A stretch of DNA of 64,000 bases from positions 16,469 through 80,468 of the forward strand of contig CAVPBN010000019.1 in the NCBI GenBank assembly GCA_963701815.1. Reading direction: 5' to 3'. Made by a program: the position numbers and the translations under genes. This document shows, piece after piece, positions 38,480 through 47,953 of this stretch (position 1 is its first letter; each line of letters starts with the position of its first letter). Below the pieces are notes generated by a model that worked only from the letters and a program-made list of their open reading frames with translations, was not told the origin of the DNA and did no database searches. Origin of the DNA: AP-15 sp963701815 (lineage in GTDB: Bacteria > Pseudomonadota > Alphaproteobacteria > ATCC43930 > CGMCC-115725).

Positions 38480-38650
38480 CAACAGCGAGCGGGGTGCGTG
38501 CGCTCGCCCCGTCGCCACGCTTGCAGCACGGTGAACATGATGCCGATCAGGGTCGGCCCGATGAACAGACCCAAGAAGCCGAAACAGACCTAAGAAGCCG
38601 AAAGCGATAAACCCGCCGAAGACGCCATAGCGGGCTCGTTCTTGACGATA
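38480..38650 (-). pseudogene. AI-2E family transporter C-terminal remnant with 19-bp tandem duplication
   Basis: The minus strand reads YGVFGGFIAFGFLGLF, a frame break, then GLFIGPTLIGIMFTVLQAWRRGE, which resembles the last membrane segments of AI-2E (TqsA/YdiK) exporters. The rest of the gene is absent. The break is caused by a 19-bp tandem duplication (38564-38582 and 38583-38601, one mismatch). Since 19 is not a multiple of three it shifts the frame. No function remains. Confidence 0.55.
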
Positions 38651-38701
38651 AGGACTGAGCCGCGCCGGCTCACGGGGCGGTCCTGCCCCGCGATCACCGC
38701 A

Positions 38702-40090
38702 CTAACCGAACCGCTGCGCGAGGTGGGTGTAAATCGCACGCAAAGCCGTGGCCTCGGCTCCTTCGGGGCGGCCGGGGCGGCCCTGCGGGTTCCATGCCAT
38801 CACGTCGAGATGCGCCCATGGGATGCCGGGCTCGACAAATTCCTGCAGATAGAGGGCCGCCGTGATTGCCCCCGCGTGCGGCGATTCCGACACGTTGTTG
38901 AGATCGGCGATCTTGCTGTCGATCATCCGCCGGTACGGCTGCCACAACGGCATCCGCCACATCGGGTCGGCTTCGGCCGCGGCGGCATCGAGCAAGGAGC
39001 CGGCGAGCGCGTCGTCATTGCAGAACAGCGCCGCCAGCTCAGGGCCGAGAGCCACCCGCGCCGCCCCGGTCAAGGTCGCCATGTCGACCAACAAGGCCGG
39101 TTTTTCGGTCGCGGCCTCGGCCAGAGCGTCGCACAGGATCAGCCGGCCCTCGGCGTCGGTGTTGCCGATCTCCACGGTCAGCCCCTTGCGGGTGCGGATC
39201 ACGTCCATCGGCCGCACGGCGTTGCCGGAGACGGCATTCTCGACCAGCGGCAGCAGCACCCGCAGACGCACCCCGAGTCGCGCATCCATGATCGCCTGGG
39301 CGAGGCCCAGCACGATCGCCGACCCGGCCATGTCTTTTTTCATCAGCCGCATGCCGGAGGCGGTTTTGAGGTCGAGCCCGCCGGTGTCGAAGCACACCCC
39401 CTTGCCGATCAGGGTCACCTTTGGCGCACCCGGCTCGCCCCAGACGAAATCGACGAGGCGCGGCGCGCGCGTGCTGGCGCGACCGACGGCATGGATCGTC
39501 GGATAGTTCTCGGCCAGCAGCGCATCGCCGACGACGACCCGATGGCAGGCTCCGCCCGCTTCGGCGACGCGCACGGCCGCCGCTGCAAGTTCTTCGGGGC
39601 CGAGGTCTTCGGCCGGCGTGTTGGCCAGATCGCGCGCCAGAAACACCGCTTGCGCGAGCCGTTGCGCCCGTCCTCGATCGGCGCCTTCCGGCCAAACCAG
39701 CGCAGTCGCGGTGCGACTCTTGGCGTGATAGCGGGTAAAGGCATAGGTGGCCAATGCCCAGCCGAGAGCCAGTTGCGTTGGGTCGACTCCCTCGGGGACG
39801 CTCGCCAGCCGGTAGCTCCCTTCCGGCAATTGATCCGGCAACCCGGCCAACGCCCATATCCCGGCGCCGTTGGCGGCGGCGGCGGCGCGGACGCCGACCA
39901 GAACCCCGGCAAGCCGGCCATCTTCACCCGGCAGGGCGACGAACTTGCCGGCTTCGGCGGAGAAGCCAAGCGCCGTCGCCCAGTTGCGCTGGCATCCGGG
40001 CGCCTTGTCGAGCCAGGCCGGAAGCTGGTCCGTAGTCATCAGCGCGATCGGGATCGCGCCGGCGGGCTCGTCAATTAGGGAGAAAACCAT
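38702..40090 (-). CDS. Leucyl aminopeptidase family protein (M17)
   Basis: M17 enzymes are cytosolic two-metal aminopeptidases that remove N-terminal residues during peptide turnover. The 462-residue protein has the catalytic domain with GKGVCFDTGGLDLKTASGM (metal and catalytic Lys/Asp), the signature NTDAEGRLILCDAL and a conserved end in LDVMAWNPQGRPGRPEG. The N-domain is short, as in PepB-like relatives. The gene is divergent from the S9 peptidase gene, 138 bases apart, so two peptide-degrading enzymes share a control region. Confidence 0.92.
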   Translation of the reverse strand: MVFSLIDEPAGAIPIALMTTDQLPAWLDKAPGCQRNWATALGFSAEAGKFVALPGEDGRLAGVLVGVRAAAAANGAGIWALAGLPDQLPEGSYRLASVPEGVDPTQLALGWALATYAFTRYHAKSRTATALVWPEGADRGRAQRLAQAVFLARDLANTPAEDLGPEELAAAAVRVAEAGGACHRVVVGDALLAENYPTIHAVGRASTRAPRLVDFVWGEPGAPKVTLIGKGVCFDTGGLDLKTASGMRLMKKDMAGSAIVLGLAQAIMDARLGVRLRVLLPLVENAVSGNAVRPMDVIRTRKGLTVEIGNTDAEGRLILCDALAEAATEKPALLVDMATLTGAARVALGPELAALFCNDDALAGSLLDAAAAEADPMWRMPLWQPYRRMIDSKIADLNNVSESPHAGAITAALYLQEFVEPGIPWAHLDVMAWNPQGRPGRPEGAEATALRAIYTHLAQRFG

Positions 40091-40228
40091 CTCTGATGCT
40101 CACGCTGCCATGGGGCCCACCCACAATGCCGCGCGCCGCGCCGCTTGCAAAGGGTCGGCGTCTGTCGCTACGAGGCTGCGGCGGCGGTCTTGCGGCGGCA
40201 CGTCTCGCCGCTCCCAGGGAGGTTGACC

Positions 40229-42208
40229 ATGCTCGAGCCAAAAATCGCACCCTACGGTTCCTGGTCCTCGCCGATCACCTCCGACATGATCGTCGCGTCG
40301 TCGATCGGGCTCGGCGAGATCATGCTCGACGGCGGCGATGTCTACTGGCTCGAATCGCGGCCGCAGGAGGGCGGGCGGTCGGTGCTGGTCCGGCGGACCG
40401 TGGGAGGCGCCGTCGCCGATGTGACCCCACCGCAGCAGCCGGGCGGCGGATCGAGGTTCAGCGTCCGCACCCGCGTGCACGAGTATGGCGGCGGCGCCTA
40501 TCTGGTCGACGCCGGGATCGTCTATTTCTGCAACGACGAGGACCAGCGGGTTTATCGCCAGTCACCCGAGGCGGCGCCGATCGCGATCACCGCGATCCCC
40601 GATCGGCCCCGGGGTCTGCGCTATGCCGATGGCGTCATGGATGGCGGGCGCGAACGCATGATCTGGGTGCGCGAGGACCACATTTCGGGCGCCGATCAAC
40701 CGGTCAATACTCTCGTCGGCATTCCGCTGGCCGCCACAGAATCGCCGACCGTATTGCAATCCGGCCGCGATTTTTACGCGGCGCCGCGCCTCAGCCCGGA
40801 TCACCGCCGGCTCGCCTGGCTCGAATGGGACCATCCGAACATGCCGTGGATCGGCTGCGAATTGTGGGTCGGCGAGGTGGCCGGCGACGGTTCGATCGCC
40901 AGTAAGGTCCGGGTCGCGGGCGCCGACGACGAGTCGATCTTTCAGCCCGAATGGTCGCCCGACAGCCTGCTTTATTTCATTTCGGACCGCGCTCAGGAGG
41001 GGGCCGCCGGCCGGTGGTGGAACATCTTCCGCTTTGACGGCCACGCGATCGAGCCGGTCTATCCGCTCGCTGCCGAATTCGGCCGGCCGCAATGGAATTT
41101 CCGCATGTCGACGTTTGCCTTCGGCGCCGGTGGAGAGCTGATCTGCAGCTACGCCCGGGACGGGGTTCACCGGCTCAGTACGGTCGACCCGGGGTCGGAG
41201 ACGGTCCGCGCGATCGCATCGCCCTACGAGGATCTCTCCTCGGTCCGCGCCGCCGGCGGCCGGATCTGGTTCCGCGGCGGTTCGCCGATCCGTCCGTCGG
41301 CGATCGTCGAGCTCGATCTCGCGACCGGCGACACGACCGTCCTGAAGTTGTCGACGACCGCCGATACCGAAGCCTATCGCGGCTATTTGTCGGTCCCCGA
41401 GCCGCTGACTTTCGACACCGATGACGGGAAAGAGGCCTACGGCCTGTTTTACCCGCCAAGGAATATGGATTTCGTCGGGCCCGAGGATCAGCTGCCGCCG
41501 CTGATCGTGCACTGCCACGGCGGCCCCACCGCGGCCGCCACGCCGACGCTGAGCTGGGGCACGCAGTACTGGACCAGCCGCGGTTTCGCCGTGCTCGATG
41601 TGAATTATGGCGGCAGCACCGGTTACGGCCGCGAATTTCGCCTGCGTCTGCAAGGCAATTGGGGGATTGTCGATGTTGCCGACTGCGTCAACGGCGCGCG
41701 CCATCTCGCTCAGGTACGTCGGGCGGTCGATCCCGCGCGTTGGGCGATCAGCGGCGCCAGCGCCGGCGGCTACACGACGATGGCGGTACTGACTTTTCGT
41801 CAGGAGTTCAAGACCGGCGCCAGCTATTACGGGGTCAGCGATCTCGAAGCGCTGGCCAAGGACACCCATAAATTCGAGTCGCATTATCTTGACGGCCTGA
41901 TCGGCCCCTATCCCGAGCGTCGCGATCTTTATGTCGCCCGCTCGCCGGTGCACAGCGCCGGGCGGTTGTCGGTGCCGGTCGCATTTTTCCAGGGCGCCGA
42001 AGACCGGGTAGTGCCGCCCCAGCAGGCCGAGGCGATGGTCGCGGCTTTGCGCGGACGGCATATCCCGTATCTTTACCTGCTGTTCGACGGCGAGCAGCAC
42101 GGTTTCCGCCGCGCCGAAAACATCAAGCGCGCGCTCGACGCCGAACTTTATTTCTACGCGACTTTTCTGACTGACGAGCGGCTGGAATTCCGCTTCGGGG
42201 CCGGCTGA
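40229..42208 (+). CDS. S9-family serine peptidase (prolyl-oligopeptidase / dipeptidyl-aminopeptidase type)
   Basis: The 659-residue protein combines an N-terminal beta-propeller with an alpha/beta-hydrolase domain. The catalytic Ser is Ser511 in SGASAGGYTT. Asp lies in GAEDRVVPPQQAEAMV and His in DGEQHGFRRAEN. HCHGGPTAAATPTLSW and DVNYGGSTGYGREFR form the oxyanion-hole region of the family. No signal peptide is visible, so it is probably cytosolic. ATG 40229 is preceded by a strong GGGAGG. The frame remains open upstream to 40145 but that part is not conserved-looking. Confidence 0.92.
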   Translation: MLEPKIAPYGSWSSPITSDMIVASSIGLGEIMLDGGDVYWLESRPQEGGRSVLVRRTVGGAVADVTPPQQPGGGSRFSVRTRVHEYGGGAYLVDAGIVYFCNDEDQRVYRQSPEAAPIAITAIPDRPRGLRYADGVMDGGRERMIWVREDHISGADQPVNTLVGIPLAATESPTVLQSGRDFYAAPRLSPDHRRLAWLEWDHPNMPWIGCELWVGEVAGDGSIASKVRVAGADDESIFQPEWSPDSLLYFISDRAQEGAAGRWWNIFRFDGHAIEPVYPLAAEFGRPQWNFRMSTFAFGAGGELICSYARDGVHRLSTVDPGSETVRAIASPYEDLSSVRAAGGRIWFRGGSPIRPSAIVELDLATGDTTVLKLSTTADTEAYRGYLSVPEPLTFDTDDGKEAYGLFYPPRNMDFVGPEDQLPPLIVHCHGGPTAAATPTLSWGTQYWTSRGFAVLDVNYGGSTGYGREFRLRLQGNWGIVDVADCVNGARHLAQVRRAVDPARWAISGASAGGYTTMAVLTFRQEFKTGASYYGVSDLEALAKDTHKFESHYLDGLIGPYPERRDLYVARSPVHSAGRLSVPVAFFQGAEDRVVPPQQAEAMVAALRGRHIPYLYLLFDGEQHGFRRAENIKRALDAELYFYATFLTDERLEFRFGAG

Positions 42209-42232
42209 TCGGCGTCGGATTGGCACCCCGCA

Positions 42233-42982
42233 CTATGCACCGACCAGTTCGTCGAGCGTGGCGGCGAGGCGGGCGAGGTCGGGACCGCTCGACAATCGGT
42301 GATCGCCCGTCTTGACGAGGGTCACGGCGACGTCCCCGCTGGCGAGGCGATCGGCGAGGCGTAAGCTGGTTCGCCAGGGCACCGATCGATCGCGCATGCC
42401 GTGAAGCAGCCGCACCGGGCAATCGAGCGCGATATCGCTGCGCAACAACAGATGGCGGCGTCCGTCTTCGATCAGCTCGCTCGAGTAGATGTAACCGGCC
42501 AAGTCATAATCGGACGGCAGGATAACCCGCTCGGTTTCGCTCAATTCCCGTCGTTGCTCCGCGGTCAGCCGCGGCCACAGCAGATCCTCGGTGAAATCGG
42601 GCGCGGCGGCGACGCCGACCAATGCCCGGATCCGCGGCAAGCGCGCGAGGGCGGCGAGCAGCATGATCCAGCCGCCCATGCTCGACCCGACCAGGATCTG
42701 CGGCCCTTCGGTCAGCGAATCGAGCACCGCCACCGCATCCTCGGCCCAGCGGCCGATCGTGCCGAGGGCAATCTCCCCGCTCGACGCGCCGTGGCCGAAG
42801 TAATCGAAGCGGACATAGGGGCGGCCGCGTCGCCGGCAATATTCGTCGAGAAAGAGCGCCTTGGTGCCCGTCATGTCGGAGCGAAAGCCGCTCAGGAACA
42901 CGATCCCAGGCGTGGTTCCCGCTAGCCGGTGGTAGGCGATTGTTGCACCATCGCGACATGGTAGATAATCGGGCGAAGGCAT
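42233..42982 (-). CDS. Alpha/beta hydrolase
   Basis: The 249-residue product has the hydrolase fold: an N-terminal strand ATIAYHRLAG, GIVFLSGFRSDMTGTKA (oxyanion loop), the nucleophile elbow VGSSMGGWIML with Ser, Asp in LHGMRDRSVPW and His in VKTGDHRLS. Substrate is unknown, but the small compact form resembles carboxylesterase or dienelactone-hydrolase-like enzymes. The start at 42982 faces the glycosyltransferase start at 43005, leaving only 22 bases between them. A longer start at 43026 would overlap that gene. Confidence 0.85.
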   Translation of the reverse strand: MPSPDYLPCRDGATIAYHRLAGTTPGIVFLSGFRSDMTGTKALFLDEYCRRRGRPYVRFDYFGHGASSGEIALGTIGRWAEDAVAVLDSLTEGPQILVGSSMGGWIMLLAALARLPRIRALVGVAAAPDFTEDLLWPRLTAEQRRELSETERVILPSDYDLAGYIYSSELIEDGRRHLLLRSDIALDCPVRLLHGMRDRSVPWRTSLRLADRLASGDVAVTLVKTGDHRLSSGPDLARLAATLDELVGA

Positions 42983-43004
42983 CGGGGGACCGACGACGAA
43001 CCGG

Positions 43005-44225
43005 ATGAGGGTTGACGATAGCATCATGCCGGCGCCGCCAGAAGACCGCCCGCCGGCGGTGCTGCAGATCCTGCCGAGCCTCGTCTCCGGCGGGGCTGAG
43101 CGGGGTACGGTCGAGCTGGCGGGCGCGCTTGTTGCAGCCGGCTGGGATTCGTACGTCGCTTCGTCGGGCGGCCCGATGGCGCATGAGGTCACGCGCGCCG
43201 GCGCCACCCACCTGACGCTGCCATTGGCCTCAAAGAATCCGCTGGTAATATGGCGCAACGCCACCGCGCTGGGGCGCCTGATCCGCCGTTTCGGCATCGA
43301 CATCGTCCATGCCCGCAGCCGCGCCCCGGCCTGGAGCGCCTGGTCGGCCGCACGGACCACCAGACGGCATTTCGTGACCACCTTTCACAACGCCTACGAT
43401 GCCCACGCGACGCTGAAACGCCGCTACAATTCGGTGATGGCCCGCGGCGAGCGTGTTATCGCCATATCCGATTTCGTCGCCGATCACGCGGCCAGCGTCT
43501 ACGGGGTCGGCCCGGACCGGCTGCGGATGATCCCGCGCGGGGTCGATCTCGGCCTTTTCGATCCCGCTCGGGTCGAAGTCGGACGGATCGCCACTCTCGC
43601 CCGGCAATGGCGATTGCCCGACGGCGCGCCGGTGGTGATGCTGCCGGGCCGCCTCACGCGGTGGAAGGGCGGGCTCGACTTCATCGCGGCGATCGCCGCC
43701 CTCGGCCGGCGGGACATCTGCTGCGTCATGGTCGGCGGCGAACAGCGCCGCGGGTTTCGCCGGGAATTGGAGCAGGCGATCGAGCGGAATGGGCTCGGTC
43801 GCCTCTTCCGCATCGTCACCGAATGTCGCGACATGCCGGCAGCCTACATGCTGGCCGATGTCGTCGTCTCGGCCTCGACCGACCCCGAGGGGTTCGGACG
43901 GGTGATTGTAGAGGCGCAAGCAATGGGGCGCCCAGCCGTCGCCACTGATCATGGCGGCGCCCGCGAGACGATCCTGCCAGGGGCTACCGGCTGGCTGGTG
44001 CCGCCGCGCGATGCCGGTGCCCTCGGCGCCGCGATCGCCGCGGCGCTGGCGCTCGATTCGGCCACCCGGATGCTGCTGGCGCGCCGCGCGATGGCGCGAG
44101 TCGCGGCCGATTTCCGGCACGAAACAATGTGCGCACGAACGATCGCGGTCTATGAGGAGCTGCTGTTCCGGGAATCGGCCGAGGCTCCTGCGAGCACGCC
44201 CGTGGTGAGCGCCCTGACGGCCTGA
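43005..44225 (+). CDS. Glycosyltransferase, GT4 family
   Basis: The 406-residue GT-B enzyme contains VLQILPSLVSGGAERGTVELAGAL at the N-terminus, HARSRAPAWSAW, RVIAISDFVADH, PRGVDLGLFDPARV, PGRLTRWKGGLDFI and the sugar-binding loop STDPEGFGRVIVEAQAMGRP (E-x7-E). This pattern is typical of lipopolysaccharide- or exopolysaccharide-synthesis transferases. ATG 43005 or the second ATG at 43026 may be the start: the latter also keeps the full domain. The GMC oxidoreductase gene follows after 24 bases. Confidence 0.87.
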   Translation: MRVDDSIMPAPPEDRPPAVLQILPSLVSGGAERGTVELAGALVAAGWDSYVASSGGPMAHEVTRAGATHLTLPLASKNPLVIWRNATALGRLIRRFGIDIVHARSRAPAWSAWSAARTTRRHFVTTFHNAYDAHATLKRRYNSVMARGERVIAISDFVADHAASVYGVGPDRLRMIPRGVDLGLFDPARVEVGRIATLARQWRLPDGAPVVMLPGRLTRWKGGLDFIAAIAALGRRDICCVMVGGEQRRGFRRELEQAIERNGLGRLFRIVTECRDMPAAYMLADVVVSASTDPEGFGRVIVEAQAMGRPAVATDHGGARETILPGATGWLVPPRDAGALGAAIAAALALDSATRMLLARRAMARVAADFRHETMCARTIAVYEELLFRESAEAPASTPVVSALTA

Positions 44226-44249
44226 GCAGCATTGCGTGGAGCGGAAAGC

Positions 44250-45875
44250 ATGCCGGATGATCCCGATGTCTTTGATTATATCGTGACCGGTGCCGGTTCG
44301 GCAGGCTGCGTCGTCGCGGCGCGGCTCAGCCAATCCGGCCGCTACCGCGTGCTGTTGCTCGAAGCCGGCGACGAGGACCGCTATCCGTGGATCCATGTGC
44401 CGATGGGGTATGGCCGGCTGTTCAGCAATCCGCGCGTCAACTGGATGTATGAGAGCGAGCCGGAGCCGGAGCTCGAAGGCCGTTCGATGTACCAACCCCG
44501 CGGCAAGGTGCTGGGCGGCACCAGTTCGATCAACGGCATGGTCTATATGCGCGGCAATCCGTCGGATTACGATGGCTGGCGCCAGCGCGGCTGTACCGGC
44601 TGGGACTGGGACAGCGTTTTGCCTTATTTCAAAAAGGCCGAAGACCAGGAGCGCGGGCCGGACATGTTTCACGGCACCGGCGGACCGTTGCGCGTTTCCG
44701 ACCAGCCGGCCCGCTTCGAGTTGGCCGAACACTGGATCGCCGCCGCGATCGAGGCCGGGTTGCCGGCCAACGACGATTTCAATGACGGCCAGCAGGAAGG
44801 CGCAGGGCGATTTCAGAGCACAACCAAAGACCGGCGGCGCTGGAGCACCGCGGCGGCTTATTTGCGCCCGGCGCGCAGCCGGCAGAATCTGCGCGTCGAG
44901 ACGAATGCGCTGGCCACGCGGATCGTCTGCGCCGACGGCCGGGCAACCGGGGTCGAGTTCGTCAGCGGCGGCGCGCGCCGCACCGCCCGGGTGCGGGGCG
45001 AGGTGATCGTCTGCGGCGGCGTCTTCAATTCGCCCCAACTGCTGCAATTGTCCGGGATCGGGCCGGGCGAACTGCTGCGGAAGCTGGAGATCCCGGTGGT
45101 GCGCGAGATCCCGGCGGTCGGCGCCGATCTGCAGGATCATTTTTATGTCCGGTTGGCGTTCCGCTGCACCAAACCGATCACGCTCAACGACGTCGCCAAC
45201 AACCCGTTGCGCAAGGTGGCGGCCGGGGTGCAGTACCTGCTGTTCCGGAGTGGGCCGCTGGCGACCAACGGCATCTGCGCCGGCGGTTTCGCCCGCAGCG
45301 ACCAGCGCCTCGAGCGCCCGGACATCCAGCTCAATTTCAGCCTGTGGAGTTTCGCCGAACGCACGAGAAGGGGCGTCAAACCGCACCCCTTCCCCGGCTT
45401 CACCGTAAGCGCGGTGCATCTGCGGCCCGATGCCCGCGGCGAGGTCCGGCTGAAGAGCGCCGACCCGCTGGCCGCCCCGGCCATCCGCTTCAACTTTCTG
45501 AAGACCCCGTACGATTTGCAGGCGCTGACCGCCGGCATGCGGCTGGCGCGCCGGATCGTCAACCAGCCGGCACTCTCCGGCCATGTCGCCGACGAACTGA
45601 TTCCAGGGCGGTCGGTCAGCACAGACGCCGAGTTCGAGGCCGCGATCCGCCGGAACGGCATCTCCAATCTCCATCCGGTCGGCACCTGCCGGATGGGCGG
45701 CGACGAGGCCGCGGTGCTCGATCCGCGGCTCAGGGTGCGTGGGGTCGGCAATCTGCGCGTCGTCGACGCCTCGGTCATGCCTTCGGTCCCGGCCGGCAAC
45801 ACCAACGCACCGTCGATCATGATCGGCGAGAAGGCCTCCGACATGATCCTCGAAGACGCCCGCGCGACGGGATAA
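44250..45875 (+). CDS. GMC-family FAD oxidoreductase (choline-dehydrogenase-like)
   Basis: GMC enzymes oxidise alcohols with FAD. The 541-residue protein shows the FAD dinucleotide fold VTGAGSAGCVVAARLS near the N-terminus, the family signature region GGTSSINGMVYMRGNPSDYDGW, a second one QLLQLSGIGPGELL and the catalytic C-terminal HPVGTCRMGG with NTNAPSIMIGEKASDMI. It is about the length of choline dehydrogenases and relatives of glucose and alcohol oxidoreductases. ATG 44250 follows GGAGCGGAA. The preceding glycosyltransferase is probably in the same transcript. Confidence 0.92.
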   Translation: MPDDPDVFDYIVTGAGSAGCVVAARLSQSGRYRVLLLEAGDEDRYPWIHVPMGYGRLFSNPRVNWMYESEPEPELEGRSMYQPRGKVLGGTSSINGMVYMRGNPSDYDGWRQRGCTGWDWDSVLPYFKKAEDQERGPDMFHGTGGPLRVSDQPARFELAEHWIAAAIEAGLPANDDFNDGQQEGAGRFQSTTKDRRRWSTAAAYLRPARSRQNLRVETNALATRIVCADGRATGVEFVSGGARRTARVRGEVIVCGGVFNSPQLLQLSGIGPGELLRKLEIPVVREIPAVGADLQDHFYVRLAFRCTKPITLNDVANNPLRKVAAGVQYLLFRSGPLATNGICAGGFARSDQRLERPDIQLNFSLWSFAERTRRGVKPHPFPGFTVSAVHLRPDARGEVRLKSADPLAAPAIRFNFLKTPYDLQALTAGMRLARRIVNQPALSGHVADELIPGRSVSTDAEFEAAIRRNGISNLHPVGTCRMGGDEAAVLDPRLRVRGVGNLRVVDASVMPSVPAGNTNAPSIMIGEKASDMILEDARATG

Positions 45876-45916
45876 CGACCTCGCACTCGAGGACCTGCCC
45901 TTCGGCCCGCTGTTTA

Positions 45917-46132
45917 TCAGGGCAACGCCGCCGGCGCATCCAGACGCGAAGCAGCGTTGCGAGAGAGCGTCACTTGGGCCTGGTCGTCGGCATCGGCGAA
46001 ATGCACGCTGCTTTCTGTCGGCGCCGGGACGTTGCGCGACCCGGCGACGGCAGTCGCTGCGACAACGCCGGCCAGCAGGTCGCACGCCCGACGGCGATAA
46101 GTCGAGCGCGTCGGAATCATCGCGGCGTCCAC
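45917..46132 (-). CDS. Small exported protein of unknown function
   Basis: This 71-residue product begins with twin-arginine-like YRRRACDLLAGVVAATAVAGS, resembling a signal sequence, and continues as a short hydrophilic tail rich in Asp and Ala. No family is recognised. It starts 12 bases after the corrected end of the multicopper oxidase, with GC-rich third positions like its neighbours. It is probably the last gene of the envelope redox module. It could also be a non-coding tail. Confidence 0.4.
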   Translation of the reverse strand: MDAAMIPTRSTYRRRACDLLAGVVAATAVAGSRNVPAPTESSVHFADADDQAQVTLSRNAASRLDAPAALP

Positions 46133-46144
46133 CCCGCGAGCACG

Positions 46145-47756
46145 TTACGACGGCGGCTGTACACGGATGATCGCCATCATGCCGAGATCTTCGTGTCCGA
46201 GAATGTGGCAATGGTAGACGAAATCGCCGACAACGCTCCCGCGAAAATCCATTCGCACCGTGGCGCTCCCGCCATGTGGAATTGCGATCGAGTTCCAGGA
46301 ATTGCCGCCGTCCCAGCGGTATCGGCACCGACGCACCGTTTATCGTCTCCGAGAGCAGCTGGAAGTGCAGCTGGTGGATATGGAAGACGTGAGTTTCAAA
46401 TGTGGGATTGTTGATCGTCCAATCCTCGACGGCGCCCCGGTTGGTAACGATGGCCGGCGGGTTGTCAGGAGAGAAGAGCTTCGGCTTCTGTCCTACAACA
46501 GTGATAAAAAATTGGTCTGGTTTATTCGTATATAAATTCTCACTGAAGTATAGCGTACGCGTGGCTGTGACCTGAGCGGCGGAGAGATCTTCGAAACGTT
46601 GTACGGCTGGTGCTGTTGACATGACGGCCATTACCGGCAGCTGCGTCGACGAGGACCCGGGGACAATGCGGGCCAAGGTCCGCGTCGGGTCGCTGCCGCC
46701 TATCGCGCCTGTGTCTACGTAAAGGGTGCGGAAAATCGCCTTTTCCACCGCGGCCGACGGCCCCTTGACAATGAATTCGGCCCGAGCTGCCGGCGGCAGC
46801 AGGATGTGTTTCCGGGTTACCGATTTGCCTTGCCGCAGGCCGTCCTGCGAACCGATCGGGACGCCGTCGAGCGCCACCACCTGCAGCGGCTGGGCCGTCC
46901 CGTCATAAACCAATTCCAGATCGAGCATCGTGTCGGCTGAGGCGTTGGCGACGCGCCAGAATTCCGTCTCGCCGGTCTTCATTTTGATAATGGCCGGGAT
47001 AAAGCCCGGATAGGGTATCGGGACATAGTTCAGCGTCACATCCCAGGACGGCACCGAGCCGCCCGGCGGCGGCCCGTTCGGGATGGTCTGGTCGCGTATG
47101 ATCAAGACGCGTTCGGGCAGGCCCTCCACCGCAGGCTGCAGATTCTCGATACCGTCGATGATGATCGCGCCGGAGGCTCCCCCCTGAACCGCCGCCTCGG
47201 ACAGGCCATGGACATGCGGGTGGTACCAATACAGCCCCGGCGGTTCGTCCTTTGGAAACTTGACATTGTATTTAAAAGTTTGGCCGGAGTTGATCAGCGT
47301 ATGAATCACCTCGTCGGAGTGACAGCGCGGCCCGGTGTTCGTGCCGTGAAAATGCACGTTGACCGAAGTGATCGTCATGGTCGTCGCGCCGCACTTGTCC
47401 GAAGCGTCCGCCACGATGTCGGTCGGCGATCCGGGCGGCGGAGCGGGGGTTTTATTGGTCACCGTCAGTTCGAGCATGTCGCCGGGCCACAAATGCAGCG
47501 TCGGCAACTCGCTTCCGCTCGGCGTAGTGAAGCAGAAAAGCGTCCGCCCCTCGCTGTCCACCGTGGTGTCGTAATCGAACTCCGTGCTCAGCACCCCATT
47601 CTTGCTGTAAAGATCGACCGGTTGCCTGACGACGGTGCCGGCTGCCGGGCGCGGGCACGGCGCAGCGGCCTGCGCCAGGGCGACGGACGACATGATCAGG
47701 CCGAAAAAGAACATCGGAGATAAAAAGCAAAAAAATCTCTTCACGCTAACTTCCAT
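46145..47756 (-). CDS. Multicopper oxidase (laccase/bilirubin-oxidase-like), frameshifted near the 3' end
   Basis: Multicopper oxidases couple substrate oxidation to reduction of O2 to water. Some act on Fe(II) or Cu(I) and are exported. A signal peptide (FFCFLSPMFFFGLIMSS...AQAA) opens the frame. Copper motifs follow: HFHG at 135-138, HPHVHG at 179-184, HIHQLHF and HCHILGHEDLGMM. The last copper motif is in another frame. Near 46296 one surplus base separates the body (ending FLELD) from SIAIPHGGSATVRMDF, and the corrected gene runs to 46145. Without correction the frame reads on as nonsense over the GMC gene. It sits after the DyP peroxidase gene, 197 bases downstream, the spacer holding an AT-rich promoter-like stretch. 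Confidence 0.85.
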
Positions 47757-47877
47757 GCGGCTGCGATCAAGGCGAAGATTGCAACATAGCCGTAATGTGG
47801 CGCATTATAAAATATAAAAATGTTTAATTTTCTTCCATAAGGAGCGTAAACTTCAAAACATTCAACAAACTTGGCGC

Positions 47878-47913
47878 GGCGCCATCAGGTATCTCGATGC
47901 TCCCGGATGGCGC
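47878..47913 (-). terminator. Candidate hairpin downstream of the DyP peroxidase gene
   Basis: An 8-bp stem (GCGCCATC at 47879-47886 with GATGGCGC at 47906-47913) has a 19-base loop. On the minus strand a moderately T-rich stretch follows, so it may terminate the peroxidase transcript before the multicopper oxidase gene. The loop is long, so the call is weak. Confidence 0.3.
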
Positions 47914-47953
47914 GAACGCCGCTGATTGCAGCCGGGCGGCGGCTTGATTGCGC

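Noticed and set aside
43230..46144. A very long minus-strand frame extending past the multicopper oxidase
   Set aside because: After the indel at about 46296 it reads Arg/Pro-rich nonsense antisense to the GMC oxidoreductase and glycosyltransferase genes, which have clear family motifs.
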